64,000 nt of DNA from an uncultured Aquimarina sp. (GCA_947502885.1 CANNBP010000012.1:118716-182715), one strand, 5' to 3'. Shown: positions 41,780 through 51,506, numbered from the stretch's first letter. Program-made: numbers and translations. Notes: generated by a model not told the origin, from the letters alone.

Positions 41780-43240
41780 TTATTTCTTCGGAATATGCTG
41801 TAGTATCTCCAGTACAAATTTCCAATATTTTTGAGTAGATGATATACTAGCTCTTTCATCTGGTGAATGTGCACCTAGAATAGTTGGACCAAAAGAAATC
41901 ATATCCATTTCTGGGTAATTTTGCCCAAGAATCCCACACTCTAGCCCTGCATGACAAGCCGCTACATGGGCTTTTTCTCCGTTTAACTTTTGATATAATC
42001 CATCTAAAACTTCCAAAATTTGTGAACTCATATTTGGTGCCCATCCAGGATAATCCCCACTAGCAGTAACATCACATCCTGTAAGCTCAAAAGTAGCCCT
42101 TAACTTGTTTGCCAAATCGTGCTTCGAAGACTCTACACTACTTCGCGTTAAGCACTCAATAATTACTTCTCCATTTTCTATAGTAACTTTTGCTATGTTA
42201 TTAGAAGCCTCTACCAAACCAGGAAAAGCAGCACTCATTCTATATACTCCGTTATGTGCAGCATACAAAGCTTTAAGAATTCCTTCTTGCACTCCCAACT
42301 CCATTACTGTATTAGGCAACTCTGTAGATTTAATTTCTATAGTTAGATCAGGGTCAATTACAGATAATTCTGCTTTTATCCCTATTATAAGTTCTTTTGC
42401 TTCAAACTCAAAAGCCTCTGCCTGTATAGTATCTACAACAACTGTAGCAAAACTCTCTCGAGGAATAGCATTTCTTAAGCTACCGCCTTTTATCTGGCTA
42501 ATTTGTAATCCAAAATTTTCAAAACCATCAAATAATAGTCTATTCATAATTTTATTGGCATTACCTAACCCCTTGTCTATATCCATTCCCGAATGCCCTC
42601 CGTTAAGACCTGTAATAGCAATTGTATATGCTGTCTTACCTTGAGCAACCTCTTCTTCAGCATATGATCTTCTAGCAGTAACATCAATACCTCCAGCGCA
42701 CCCTACACCTATTTCATCATCCTCTTCGGTATCTAGGTTTAATAATATATCTCCAGTTAGCCATTCTCCTTCTAGTCCTTTGGCTCCTGTCATTCCAGTT
42801 TCTTCATCAATTGTAAACAATGCTTCTATAGCCGGATGGGCAATTTCTTTAGATTCTAATATTGCCATTATAGTTGCCACTCCCAAACCATTATCTGCTC
42901 CAAGAGTAGTACCTTTTGCTCTAACCCAATCCCCATCAACATACATTTCTATTCCCTGAGCATCAAAATCAAAATCGGTGTCTGCATTTTTTTGATGTAC
43001 CATATCCAAATGAGATTGCATAACAACTGTTTTACAATCCTCTAATCCTGAAGTTGCAGGTTTTTTAATCAATACATTACCTACTTTATCAATTTCGGTT
43101 ACTAATCCAAGTGATTCTCCAAAATCTTTCATAAAGGCAATTACGCGTTCTTCTTTTTTTGAAGGCCTAGGTACTGCATTAAGATCTGCAAATTTATTCC
43201 AAACTGCTTTGGGTTCTAAAGCTCTTATTTCTGAATTCAT
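41780..43240 (-). CDS. pepD: Aminoacyl-histidine dipeptidase (M20 metallopeptidase)
   Basis: Cytosolic zinc dipeptidase of the M20C branch, hydrolysing Xaa-His and related dipeptides. 486 residues from the ATG at 43240 (MNSEIRALEPKAVWNKF, the usual family start). Zinc ligands: MQSHLDMVHQK, ADNGLGVA and DEETGMTGAKGLE; the lid domain has GLNGGHSGMDIDKGLGNA, and HAGLECG plus GPTILGAHSPDER close the site. A TTG at 43312 would add 24 residues, but the predicted promoter starts transcription near 43278, inside that extension, so I reject it; 43249 is a possible alternative ATG. Confidence 0.95.
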   Translation of the reverse strand: MNSEIRALEPKAVWNKFADLNAVPRPSKKEERVIAFMKDFGESLGLVTEIDKVGNVLIKKPATSGLEDCKTVVMQSHLDMVHQKNADTDFDFDAQGIEMYVDGDWVRAKGTTLGADNGLGVATIMAILESKEIAHPAIEALFTIDEETGMTGAKGLEGEWLTGDILLNLDTEEDDEIGVGCAGGIDVTARRSYAEEEVAQGKTAYTIAITGLNGGHSGMDIDKGLGNANKIMNRLLFDGFENFGLQISQIKGGSLRNAIPRESFATVVVDTIQAEAFEFEAKELIIGIKAELSVIDPDLTIEIKSTELPNTVMELGVQEGILKALYAAHNGVYRMSAAFPGLVEASNNIAKVTIENGEVIIECLTRSSVESSKHDLANKLRATFELTGCDVTASGDYPGWAPNMSSQILEVLDGLYQKLNGEKAHVAACHAGLECGILGQNYPEMDMISFGPTILGAHSPDERASISSTQKYWKFVLEILQHIPKK

Positions 43241-43602
43241 ATTTGACATATAAGTATTGAGTAATTTAGTATTACATAGTAAGTCAACTATATTTTGTGA
43301 CCACTTTTGCAAAACTCCAAATTTTAAATGCCATATCCCAATATAATATCACAAAAGTGTATAGAACTTTCTTGGTTTTGATTAAAAAAAATCCCCTTGA
43401 CATGTACACCCCTAGAATATCTCACCGTTATGAACAAACCTCTTATATTAAGAGTCAATTACTCGATTTCAAATTCATTATGTATTGAGTAGAAAGCATT
43501 TTTGAATTTTGAAGTAAACTCGAGCTAATTAAACTTTAAAAAATGGATTAAAAAAATCTAAATTTCTGATCTATACTCCAGAATTGTAAATATATTTACC
43601 CT
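43241..43602. other. 362-base divergent intergenic region
   Basis: Separates leftward pepD from rightward DUF3810. Contains the pepD promoter (43285-43313) at the left and a TATATTTA (-7-like) directly before the DUF3810 ATG at the right. A 63-codon rightward frame at 43297-43488 has no domain or promoter and is not called. Confidence 0.55.
43285..43313 (-). promoter_or_regulatory. Predicted promoter of pepD
   Basis: Minus strand TTTG (43313-43310), 17 bases, TATAGTTG (43292-43285). One mismatch to TAnnTTTG. It decides the pepD start codon in favour of 43240 or 43249. Confidence 0.55.
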
Positions 43603-44676
43603 ATGCGAACCAAAACAAAACTATACTTAACATTACTACTGCCAGTACAGTTTATTTTGATCAAGATTTTTTCGTTTTTCCCAAACTTTATTGAGCAGTT
43701 CTATAGTAATGGTATATTTATCTACATTTCTACCTTGTTGAGATATACATTTGGATGGATTCCTTTTTCATTTGGTGATATAGCATACTGTATTTTAATT
43801 ATTTTATTAATTCGATTTCTATTAAAAAAAGTTTTAAAAAAATCAATTCTTTGGAAACAGGTAGTATTAGATATTGGCGCAACATTATCTATTGTCTATG
43901 CCTCTTTTCATATCCTTTGGGGAATGAATTATTATAGATTACCTCTACACGAAATATTAAACATCAATGATGAATATACTCAGAAAGAATTGATTGCAGT
44001 TTCAGAAAAATTAATTACCAAGGCAAACTCATTACATTTAGAACTTGAGCCTATTGATTCTTTACCTATCCATATTCCATATTCTAAAGAAGAAATCTTT
44101 CAAAAAACCATTCCTGCATATCAACAATTACAAAAGACTTTTCCGTCTTTGCAATATCATCCCAAGAGTATTAAGAAATCTATATTGAGTCTTCCACTTA
44201 CCTACATGGGTTTTAGTGGATATCTTAATCCTATAACCAACGAAGCGCAAGTAAATGGATTAATTCTTAATTACAAAACTCCAACCACCAGTTGTCACGA
44301 AGAAGCTCATCAATTAGGTTTTGCCAAAGAAAATGAAGCCAATTTTATTGCAGCTTTAACTACAATTGGGTATGATGATTTATACTTCAAGTACAGCGGA
44401 ACAACTTTTGCCTTAAGATTTTGTCTTAACGATCTCTATTTACGTAATGAAGAAAAGGCAATTTGTCTTATTGAAAAACTAAGACCCGGAATTAGAAAAA
44501 ACTATACAGAGGTAAGTGAATTCTGGAAATCCTATGAAAACCCATTAGAACCTCTTTTCAAAAGCACTTATGACTCTTATTTAAAAGCTAACAATCAACC
44601 CAACGGAATAGATACTTATAGTTATGTTGTAGCATTGTTAGTCAATTATTATAAGACCAAAACTATCGACAATTAA
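43603..44676 (+). CDS. DUF3810 membrane protein with HExxH motif
   Basis: 357 residues. Three N-terminal membrane helices (about 8-28, 37-70, 90-112), then a domain of about 230 residues. It contains TSCHEEAHQLGFAKENEANF, that is HExxH followed by a Glu after a further nine residues, the pattern of a gluzincin-type zinc peptidase. This fits the DUF3810 family, whose function is not established. LTYMGFSGYLNPITNEAQVNG precedes the zinc motif. It is probably an inner-membrane protease facing the periplasm or cytoplasm. Single gene with a short leader. Confidence 0.85.
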   Translation: MRTKTKLYLTLLLPVQFILIKIFSFFPNFIEQFYSNGIFIYISTLLRYTFGWIPFSFGDIAYCILIILLIRFLLKKVLKKSILWKQVVLDIGATLSIVYASFHILWGMNYYRLPLHEILNINDEYTQKELIAVSEKLITKANSLHLELEPIDSLPIHIPYSKEEIFQKTIPAYQQLQKTFPSLQYHPKSIKKSILSLPLTYMGFSGYLNPITNEAQVNGLILNYKTPTTSCHEEAHQLGFAKENEANFIAALTTIGYDDLYFKYSGTTFALRFCLNDLYLRNEEKAICLIEKLRPGIRKNYTEVSEFWKSYENPLEPLFKSTYDSYLKANNQPNGIDTYSYVVALLVNYYKTKTIDN

Positions 44677-44685
44677 TGCTTTAAA

Positions 44686-44720
44686 TTGTTTGTTTTTTAA
44701 GAATAGAAAAAAACAAACAA
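44686..44720. terminator. A/T-rich inverted repeat after DUF3810
   Basis: 13-bp stem TTGTTTGTTTTTT/AAAAAACAAACAA (44686-44698, 44708-44720) with a 9-base loop. Few G/C pairs and no U-tract after it, so a weak terminator at most. Confidence 0.35.
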
Positions 44721-44782
44721 GTCATCTCTCTAATTGGTTGTTAAATAATTATTAATTAAGAATCTCTTTTTCCCGCAACCGC

Positions 44783-44790
44783 TATCTTTA
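44783..44790 (+). promoter_or_regulatory. Predicted -7 box for the 993-residue amidohydrolase
   Basis: TATCTTTA matches TAnnTTTG except for the last base, 22 bases before the ATG. No clear -33 TTG. Confidence 0.4.
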
Positions 44791-44812
44791 AAATCTATTT
44801 ACAATCTTTCTT

Positions 44813-47794
44813 ATGAAAAAATACTTAATTCTATTTACCTTCACGTTCACTAGCTTGAGTTTATGTGCCCAAGAATATTTCCCAAAAAATGATGGAGTAC
44901 ATACCACCACTTCAAATTATACGGTATTTAAAAACGCAATTATTCATACTACCCCTTATTCTGAAATTAAAAATGGAATATTAGTGATTCAAAAAGGTAG
45001 AATTATAGAAGTAGGTAATTCTGTGTCTATACCTTCAAATAGCGTTGTCATAGATCTTAAAGGTAAACATATTTATGCTTCATTTATAGATCCTTTTACT
45101 CAATTTGGAATACAAAAACCAAAAGGAAAAGGAGGCAGTCCATGGTCTGGAAATCCCCAATATCACTCATCAAGAGAAGGTTATTATTGGAATGACCATA
45201 TACGATCAGAAACAAATGCACTTACTTATTTTAAGTATGATGAAAAAAAAGCAACGGCCTATATAAAAGAAGGGTTTGGAGCTCTTAATACTCATATGCC
45301 GGATGGTATTGTACGTGGAACCGGACTTTTAATAGCCCTAAACAATAAAGGAACTCAAAATGATCGTTTACTTAGTGATCGATCGGCTCAATTTCTTTCT
45401 TTTACCAAAAGTAAAAAAAGCAAACAGCTATACCCTACTTCATTAATGGGAGCCATGGCTTTGTTAAAACAAATGTATCACGATGCCAATTGGTATGCTT
45501 TAGGTAAATCAGAACATAAAGATTTAACCCTAGAGGCGCTAAATCAAAACAAAAACCTCCCTCAAATTTTTGAAGCAGGTAGTCGCATAAACGGATTTAG
45601 AGCAGATAAAATTGGTGATCAATTTAACACACAATATACTATTGTAGGTGGTGGAGATGAATATGCGAGAATCGAAAAAGTAAAGGCAACCAACGCAAAG
45701 TATATTATTCCGTTGGATTTTCCTGATGCATATGACGTTTCCATTCCATACATGGCAGACATGGTTAGTCTTGGTGATATGCGTCATTGGAATCAAGCTC
45801 CGACTAATCCATCTGTTTTATCAAAAAATGGCATTACCTTTTCTTTAACCACTCATAAATTGAAAAAAGTTTCTGATTTAAATACAAGAATTTTAAAAGC
45901 AATCGAGTATGGATTAGATAAAAAAATAGCTATTGCGGCCCTTACTACTATTCCTGCGCAAATATTAGGAAAAAGCAACCTTATGGGCAGTATCAAAAAG
46001 GGAAGTTATGCCAATTTTTTAATTACAAAAGGAGAGTTATTTTCAAAAGACAATGTTATTTATGAAAATTGGGTTCAAGGTCAAAAAAATATTGTCAACG
46101 ATATGAATATCATTGACATTACTGGATCTTATACCATGAATCTTTCTGGAAAAACATACGACTTAAAAATATCTGGAAAACCATCAAAACCAAAAGCCGA
46201 GATAAAACTTGGTAATTCTAAATTAGGAACGAAAATAGAATATAAAAACGATTGGGTATCTATAGTTTTTAGAGATGCTGATACCACAAAAACTAATTAC
46301 TATAGAATAACATCAATAATTGACACAATCACTTCTAATTGGTCTGGCAAAGCTATTTTACCTAATGGAGAATCGACATCATTCACTGTAAAGAGAAAAA
46401 TCCAAAATAATATTATTAAAAAAGAAAAACCAAAGGGCGAAAATAAAAAACCAGAAATTCTAGCCATAACATATCCTAATATAGCCTATGGCAATAGTAA
46501 ATTGCCAAAACAAGAAAGCTTACTGTTTAAAAATGCTACCGTTTGGACCAATGAAGCCCAAGGAATACTAACTCAAACTGATGTACTTATCAAAAATGGA
46601 AAGATTTCTGCCATTGGAAAAAATTTAGATTCAGGAAACGCCAAAACAATAGATGCTACCGGCAAACATATCACGGCAGGGATTGTTGATGAACATTCTC
46701 ATATTGCTGCTGCTGCCATTAACGAAGCGGGGCATAATTCTTCGGCTGAAGTAACTATAGAAGATGTGATTTCTCCAGACGACATTAATATTTATCGTAA
46801 TCTTGCTGGAGGTGTTACTTCGATTCAAATACTACATGGATCTGCAAATCCAATCGGTGGGCAATCAGCTATTTTAAAATTAAAATGGGGAGAAAGTGCA
46901 GAAAACCTCATCTACCCTAATGCTCCAAAATTTATTAAGTTCGCTCTTGGTGAAAATGTAAAACAAAGTAATTGGCAAAGTTTTAGTCGTTTTCCTCAAT
47001 CCCGAATGGGAGTTGAACAACTATATATAGATTATTTTTCTAGAGCAAAAGAATATCATAAACTTAAAAATAGTGGAAAACCATTTCGAAGAGATATTGA
47101 AATGGAAACCTTATCAGAAATACTTAATGGTCAAAGACATATCAGTTGTCACTCTTATGTTCAAAGTGAAATTAATATGCTTATGAAAGTTGCTGAAAAG
47201 TTTAATTTTAGAATCAATACTTTCACACACATTCTTGAAGGGTATAAAGTAGCTGATAAAATGGCAAAACATGGTGTTGGTGGATCTACATTCTCTGATT
47301 GGTGGGCTTACAAATACGAAGTAAATGACGCCATACCTTATAATGCTGCAATCATGCACAATCAAGGTATTGTAACTGCAATAAATAGTGATGACCCCGA
47401 AATGTCACGTAGACTTAATCAAGAAGCTGCTAAATCCATTAAATACGGAGCTGTAAGTGAAGAAGATGCATTAAAGTTTGTAACATTAAACCCAGCAAAA
47501 CTACTTCATATTGATGATAAAGTTGGTAGTATAAAAATTGGCAAAGATGCTGATATCGTATTATGGACCGATCATCCATTATCGATATATGCTAAGGCAG
47601 AAAAAACAATTATTGACGGTGTCATTTATTTTGATCTTGAAAAAGATAAATTGATGAGAAAATCGATTGCCATAGAGAGAAATAAGCTCACGACAATGCT
47701 ACTTAAAGCAAAAAATAGTGGTTTAAAAACTCAACCAGCTAAGAAAAAAGAAAAACAACATTTTGAGTGTGAAACTTTAGAGACCATCAATTAA
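44813..47794 (+). CDS. Exported double amidohydrolase-family protein
   Basis: 993 residues, signal peptide to about 19 (LSLCAQ). It contains two amidohydrolase-superfamily modules. The first (about 30-440) has the leading beta-sandwich (ILVIQKGRIIEVGNSV) but reads HIYASFIDPFTQFG where the metal-binding HxH should be, so it looks inactive. The second (about 570-960) has GIVDEHSHIAAAA with His628 and His630, FTHILEGYKVADKM and a late Asp in TAINSDDPEMSRRL, so its metal site is intact; the imidazolonepropionase/dipeptidase branch is the nearest fit. The substrate is unknown. Partner of the next gene, 92 bases on. Confidence 0.88.
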   Translation: MKKYLILFTFTFTSLSLCAQEYFPKNDGVHTTTSNYTVFKNAIIHTTPYSEIKNGILVIQKGRIIEVGNSVSIPSNSVVIDLKGKHIYASFIDPFTQFGIQKPKGKGGSPWSGNPQYHSSREGYYWNDHIRSETNALTYFKYDEKKATAYIKEGFGALNTHMPDGIVRGTGLLIALNNKGTQNDRLLSDRSAQFLSFTKSKKSKQLYPTSLMGAMALLKQMYHDANWYALGKSEHKDLTLEALNQNKNLPQIFEAGSRINGFRADKIGDQFNTQYTIVGGGDEYARIEKVKATNAKYIIPLDFPDAYDVSIPYMADMVSLGDMRHWNQAPTNPSVLSKNGITFSLTTHKLKKVSDLNTRILKAIEYGLDKKIAIAALTTIPAQILGKSNLMGSIKKGSYANFLITKGELFSKDNVIYENWVQGQKNIVNDMNIIDITGSYTMNLSGKTYDLKISGKPSKPKAEIKLGNSKLGTKIEYKNDWVSIVFRDADTTKTNYYRITSIIDTITSNWSGKAILPNGESTSFTVKRKIQNNIIKKEKPKGENKKPEILAITYPNIAYGNSKLPKQESLLFKNATVWTNEAQGILTQTDVLIKNGKISAIGKNLDSGNAKTIDATGKHITAGIVDEHSHIAAAAINEAGHNSSAEVTIEDVISPDDINIYRNLAGGVTSIQILHGSANPIGGQSAILKLKWGESAENLIYPNAPKFIKFALGENVKQSNWQSFSRFPQSRMGVEQLYIDYFSRAKEYHKLKNSGKPFRRDIEMETLSEILNGQRHISCHSYVQSEINMLMKVAEKFNFRINTFTHILEGYKVADKMAKHGVGGSTFSDWWAYKYEVNDAIPYNAAIMHNQGIVTAINSDDPEMSRRLNQEAAKSIKYGAVSEEDALKFVTLNPAKLLHIDDKVGSIKIGKDADIVLWTDHPLSIYAKAEKTIIDGVIYFDLEKDKLMRKSIAIERNKLTTMLLKAKNSGLKTQPAKKKEKQHFECETLETIN

Positions 47795-47825
47795 ACTAAC
47801 AACTAAAAAAAAAAACGTATTACAA

Positions 47826-47855
47826 TTGCACTAAACCAATGTGATTTTATCTTGA
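47826..47855 (+). promoter_or_regulatory. Predicted promoter of the second amidohydrolase gene
   Basis: TTG (47826-47828), 19 bases, TATCTTGA (47848-47855), 31 bases before the ATG. Ideal spacing, but the -7 box departs from TAnnTTTG in two positions. Confidence 0.45.
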
Positions 47856-47886
47856 TAAGTGCGATACGATAATAAGAATAATACAT

Positions 47887-49185
47887 ATGAAAAATATCAT
47901 ATCCATAATACTAGTGTTGTTTATTTTTTCAATAGGAAAAATAAGTGCTCAACAAACGCCAGGAGCACCCCAAAAAGAGGTTATTACTATTGTAGGTGCT
48001 ATTGCACATATAGGTAATGGACAAATTATTGAGAATAGTAGTATTGTTTTTGAAAAGGGAAAAATAACAGCAATCGGAAACAAAAATACCATTTCATCAA
48101 AAGGAAAAATTATTGATGCAACAGGAAAACATATATACCCTGGATTTATTGCGCCAAACTCGACATTAGGGTTGGTAGAAATAGCCGCTGTACGTGCCAC
48201 TAGTGACCATACAGAAATAGGAGCATACAACCCTCATATACGAAGTATTATTGCTTATAATGCCGAAAGTAAGATTGTAGAGAGTATGCGTCCTAATGGA
48301 GTTCTAATAGCTCAGATTACACCTCGAGGAGGACGCATTTCTGGAACATCTTCGATTGTTCAATTAGATGCTTGGAACTGGGAAGATGCCGCCATAAAAA
48401 CAGATGATGGTGTACATATTAACTGGCCCAATTTGTATAGTCAAGGCAAATGGTGGTTAGGAGAAGATCCTGGATTTAAACCTAATAAAAACTATAATAA
48501 AGGAATTACCGAATTAAATGATTTTATTGCACAAGCAAGAGCCACTGTAGCTTCATCTGACACTTTAGAAAACCTACCTCATACCGCTATGAAAGGTGTT
48601 TTTAATGACTCTAAAACATTATTTATTCATGTAAACTCAGAAAAAGCAATATTAGATGTTATCACTTTTTCTAAACAAAACAATTTCAAAAAAATCGTTT
48701 TGGTAGGTGCATATGAAGGTTATAAAGTTGCTAAACAATTAAAAGCAAATAACATCCCTGTTCTTATCACGAGAACGCATAGTACACCTAGGCAAGAAGA
48801 TGAACATTATGATTTACCTTATAAGAATGCAAAAATATTAATGGAAGCTGGTGTTTTAGTAGCGTTACAAAATAGTGGTCAAATGGAACGTGCAAATGCA
48901 AGAAATCTACCTTTTCAAGCTGGGACAGTTGCAGCACACGGGCTGGACAAAGAAAAAGCTGTACAATTGATCACTGGTAATAGCGCAAAGATATTAGGCA
49001 TAAATGATATCGCAGGCACTCTTGAAGTTGGTAAAGATGCTACACTTTTTATTTCAATTGGAGATGCTCTAGACATGAGAACTAATCAATTGGAAAAAGC
49101 TTTTATACAAGGTAGGGAAATTAGCCTAGAGAGTCATCAAACCAAGCTTTGGAAAAGATATAGCAACAAGTACAAAACCAAATAA
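47887..49185 (+). CDS. Exported amidohydrolase-like protein, metal site apparently lost
   Basis: 432 residues, signal peptide to about 21 (GKISAQ). It has the superfamily start (IENSSIVFEKGKITAIGNK) and end (KAVQLITGNSAKILGINDIAGTLEVGKDATLFI), but the metal-binding HxH is replaced by FIAPNSTLGLVEI and the late catalytic Asp region reads VALQNSGQMERAN. It resembles the first, likely inactive module of the preceding 993-residue protein. It may therefore be a structural or substrate-binding partner of the active module. Ends at a bidirectional terminator. Confidence 0.85.
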   Translation: MKNIISIILVLFIFSIGKISAQQTPGAPQKEVITIVGAIAHIGNGQIIENSSIVFEKGKITAIGNKNTISSKGKIIDATGKHIYPGFIAPNSTLGLVEIAAVRATSDHTEIGAYNPHIRSIIAYNAESKIVESMRPNGVLIAQITPRGGRISGTSSIVQLDAWNWEDAAIKTDDGVHINWPNLYSQGKWWLGEDPGFKPNKNYNKGITELNDFIAQARATVASSDTLENLPHTAMKGVFNDSKTLFIHVNSEKAILDVITFSKQNNFKKIVLVGAYEGYKVAKQLKANNIPVLITRTHSTPRQEDEHYDLPYKNAKILMEAGVLVALQNSGQMERANARNLPFQAGTVAAHGLDKEKAVQLITGNSAKILGINDIAGTLEVGKDATLFISIGDALDMRTNQLEKAFIQGREISLESHQTKLWKRYSNKYKTK

Positions 49186-49221
49186 AATTAGGACTACAAT
49201 GTGTCCTCTTCCTCGATCAGA

Positions 49222-49255
49222 AAAAAAAGCTCCAGAAAATTCTGGAGCTTTTTTT
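49222..49255. terminator. Bidirectional terminator between convergent genes
   Basis: Stem AAAAAAAGCTCCAGA paired with TCTGGAGCTTTTTTT (49222-49255), loop of four or fewer bases. U-tracts both ways. Confidence 0.93.
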
Positions 49256-49277
49256 CTTTACATTACATCTTATTATT

Positions 49278-50078
49278 TCATTTCTTTTCGATTGATGGGT
49301 TTGCGAATAAAGAAGATGGTATTTTTTCTTTACTTGCGTGCCCATTAACAAAATTTCTTTCACTTTTCACCTCTCCAACTATTCCATTTTCATATGTTCT
49401 CCATTTAAGGGTTTTAGGTAAAAGTAAGCCATTAACATCATTCCAATCAGAATATTCTATTAAACTAATTTTCTCGCTTGTTTCTTTACTAAAAAACGTA
49501 ACCGTATATCCAAGAAACTTCATCCTTTTAGTTGTGTCATCATAATATAGAAAGTAATTATCTTTTGGAGAATCCCCTACTCCATCACCATATGATATTT
49601 TATAGCCAGGATACGAGACATCATCTATTTTTAGATCTTCAACTTTCTCATATGCAATACCATCATCTCCTAAGACAAATGGCATAGCATAAAAATAAAA
49701 CATAAGGTTATGATAAAACCTTGGATTCCCTTTAAAATAGGTTGAATCTTGTTTTATCCAAGCTTCTTTACCATCAAAACCTAAAACAAACTTATCTGTT
49801 TCTACTCGTGCATGTCTAGTTTTAAGATCCGTAGAATGTTTTTCATTTCCTTCTGGATTTGACATTTCAAAAATCAGTGAGTTCATTTGATCAAAAGTCT
49901 TTATCCCTCCATGAGCAGTAAAAACAGCAGCTATTTCATCTGGAAAATCATTCGATCTATCCTTAAGAATCTTCTCTTTTGGCGCTTCTTTAACCTGACT
50001 TTCTTTTTCAGTTTTATGTTCTTGTTTACAAGAAATAAAGACGATAATTATATATAATAAGGCAACTAATCTTTTCAT
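49278..50078 (-). CDS. Lipoprotein, DUF6503-like
   Basis: 266 residues with a lipoprotein signal (IIIVFISC, Cys17), a Lys/Glu-rich spacer and a beta-rich domain from about residue 45 (EIAAVFTAHGGIKTFDQMNSL). The sequence VLGFDGKEAWIKQDSTYF and YPGYKISYGDGVGDSPKDNYFLYYD resembles LolA-like half-barrels found in flavobacterial DUF6503 proteins. The function is unknown. It reads left after the 'asparagine synthetase B'-like gene, 66 bases downstream of it. Confidence 0.7.
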   Translation of the reverse strand: MKRLVALLYIIIVFISCKQEHKTEKESQVKEAPKEKILKDRSNDFPDEIAAVFTAHGGIKTFDQMNSLIFEMSNPEGNEKHSTDLKTRHARVETDKFVLGFDGKEAWIKQDSTYFKGNPRFYHNLMFYFYAMPFVLGDDGIAYEKVEDLKIDDVSYPGYKISYGDGVGDSPKDNYFLYYDDTTKRMKFLGYTVTFFSKETSEKISLIEYSDWNDVNGLLLPKTLKWRTYENGIVGEVKSERNFVNGHASKEKIPSSLFANPSIEKK

Positions 50079-50144
50079 GGTAAAATCGAATTGTGAGTTA
50101 TAAAAAACCGTAGTCGTTTTTTATATTGAGCCTTACAAAATAAA

Positions 50145-51419
50145 TTAAGTTTTTTGTTTTTTCTTTTTTGCTGCCGGAAAGAGAACATTGTTTAGAATCA
50201 AACGATATCCTGGTGAATTAGGGTGTAACTCTAATTCGGTTTTTGGGTCCCCAACTCTATGAGTATAATCCTCTGGATCATGCCCTCCATAAAATGTAAA
50301 AAAACCTTTTCCTTTAATACCGTGTATGTATCGCGCTTCATTATTGGTCTTATTTTCTCCAAGAGTCAACACATTAGATTTAATTTCATTAGGATTATAT
50401 GCTGTAGTTTGCCCCATAAACCCTTTTACCAAAGCAGTATGATTTTGACAAAGCATTGTTGGTATAGGATCCCATTTTGCAGAAAAATCCATCAAAGTAA
50501 AATAATCTGTAGTTTTAGGAATACGTCTTTTTCTTGTCATATCGATTGACGAAAACTCATAAACATTAGGACTTCGTTCTAGTGTAAAGTTTTTAAAAGC
50601 GAATGTTTTACTATAATCTATTTTTGATTGATAACCCGGTTCACTAGGGTCTCCATCAAACATTGGTTCGCAAATATCAACACCTTCTGCAGATAGAGCT
50701 ATCTCAAAACTATCTGTTGCGCTACACATAGCAAACATAAACCCTCCTCCTACTACATAATCTCTTATTTTTAAGGCAACTCCCAGTTTTTGTTGAGACA
50801 CCTTTGAATAGCCCAATTCCTTAGCTCTTTTTTCTGCAGCTGCTTTTTCTCTTATATACCAAGGTGCTGCTCTATACGATGAATAAAACTTACCATATTG
50901 CCCTGTAAAATCTTCATGATGCAAATGCAACCAATCGTATAAAATGAGATTATCCTCTAACACTTCTCTATCATAAATCGTTGTATAAGGAATTTCTGCA
51001 AATGTCAAGACCATTGTAACGGCGTCATCCCATGGCTGATTACCTTTAGGAGAGTAAACAGCTATTTTTGGAGCTTTTTCCAAAACAACGGCTTCCATGT
51101 TCTGGGAAGGGCTATCAATTTCTTTAAGAATTTCATTAGTCTCGGCATTACTAATAACCTCATAAGAAACTCCTCTAATAGTGCATTCTCTTCTAATCCC
51201 TTCGGTATCTGGCATAAGAAAAGATCCTCCTCTATAATTTAAAAGCCATTTTACTTTTAAATCTTTACTCAATGTCCAATAAGTAATACCATATGCTTTT
51301 AAGTGATTTTGTTGACTTTCTGCATCCATTGGTATGAGCACATACGATGCATAGGACTGAAACGCCACGAGAAAAGCAATTATTAGAATTCTAACACTAC
51401 ATGGTTTTATAACGAACAT
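50145..51419 (-). CDS. Exported protein commonly named 'asparagine synthetase B' (doubtful)
   Basis: 424 residues with a signal peptide (to about 24, SYASYVLIPMD). Close relatives in Bacteroidetes are labelled asparagine synthetase B, yet I see neither an N-terminal nucleophilic Cys2 after the initiator Met nor an SGGxDS ATP-pyrophosphatase loop, and the protein is exported. The middle (DYVVGGGFMFAMCSATDSFEIALSA) instead resembles the Cys elbow of glutamine-amidotransferase-like or DUF4159-type folds. The C-terminal GKGFFTFYGGHDPEDYTHRVG is conserved-looking. Real function unknown; periplasmic. Confidence 0.75.
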   Translation of the reverse strand: MFVIKPCSVRILIIAFLVAFQSYASYVLIPMDAESQQNHLKAYGITYWTLSKDLKVKWLLNYRGGSFLMPDTEGIRRECTIRGVSYEVISNAETNEILKEIDSPSQNMEAVVLEKAPKIAVYSPKGNQPWDDAVTMVLTFAEIPYTTIYDREVLEDNLILYDWLHLHHEDFTGQYGKFYSSYRAAPWYIREKAAAEKRAKELGYSKVSQQKLGVALKIRDYVVGGGFMFAMCSATDSFEIALSAEGVDICEPMFDGDPSEPGYQSKIDYSKTFAFKNFTLERSPNVYEFSSIDMTRKRRIPKTTDYFTLMDFSAKWDPIPTMLCQNHTALVKGFMGQTTAYNPNEIKSNVLTLGENKTNNEARYIHGIKGKGFFTFYGGHDPEDYTHRVGDPKTELELHPNSPGYRLILNNVLFPAAKKKKQKT

Positions 51420-51487
51420 TAGTTTAAGTTTTAAAGGAACCTAGGATCAAAATAATACCGTTAATCCAACAAAGATCCTAAATTAAA

Positions 51488-51506
51488 CGTTCTAGCCACT
51501 AGAACG
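51488..51506 (-). terminator. Hairpin over the dnaB stop codon
   Basis: 8-bp stem CGTTCTAG/CTAGAACG, three-base loop, with the TAG stop in one arm; on the minus strand it is followed by TTTAATTTAG. Probably a modest terminator of dnaB. Confidence 0.5.

Noticed and set aside
43241..43312. Upstream TTG start for pepD
   Set aside because: Adds residues not found in the family and begins upstream of the predicted transcription start.
43297..43488. 63-codon rightward frame between pepD and DUF3810
   Set aside because: Overlaps the pepD promoter, has no domain and no leader signal.
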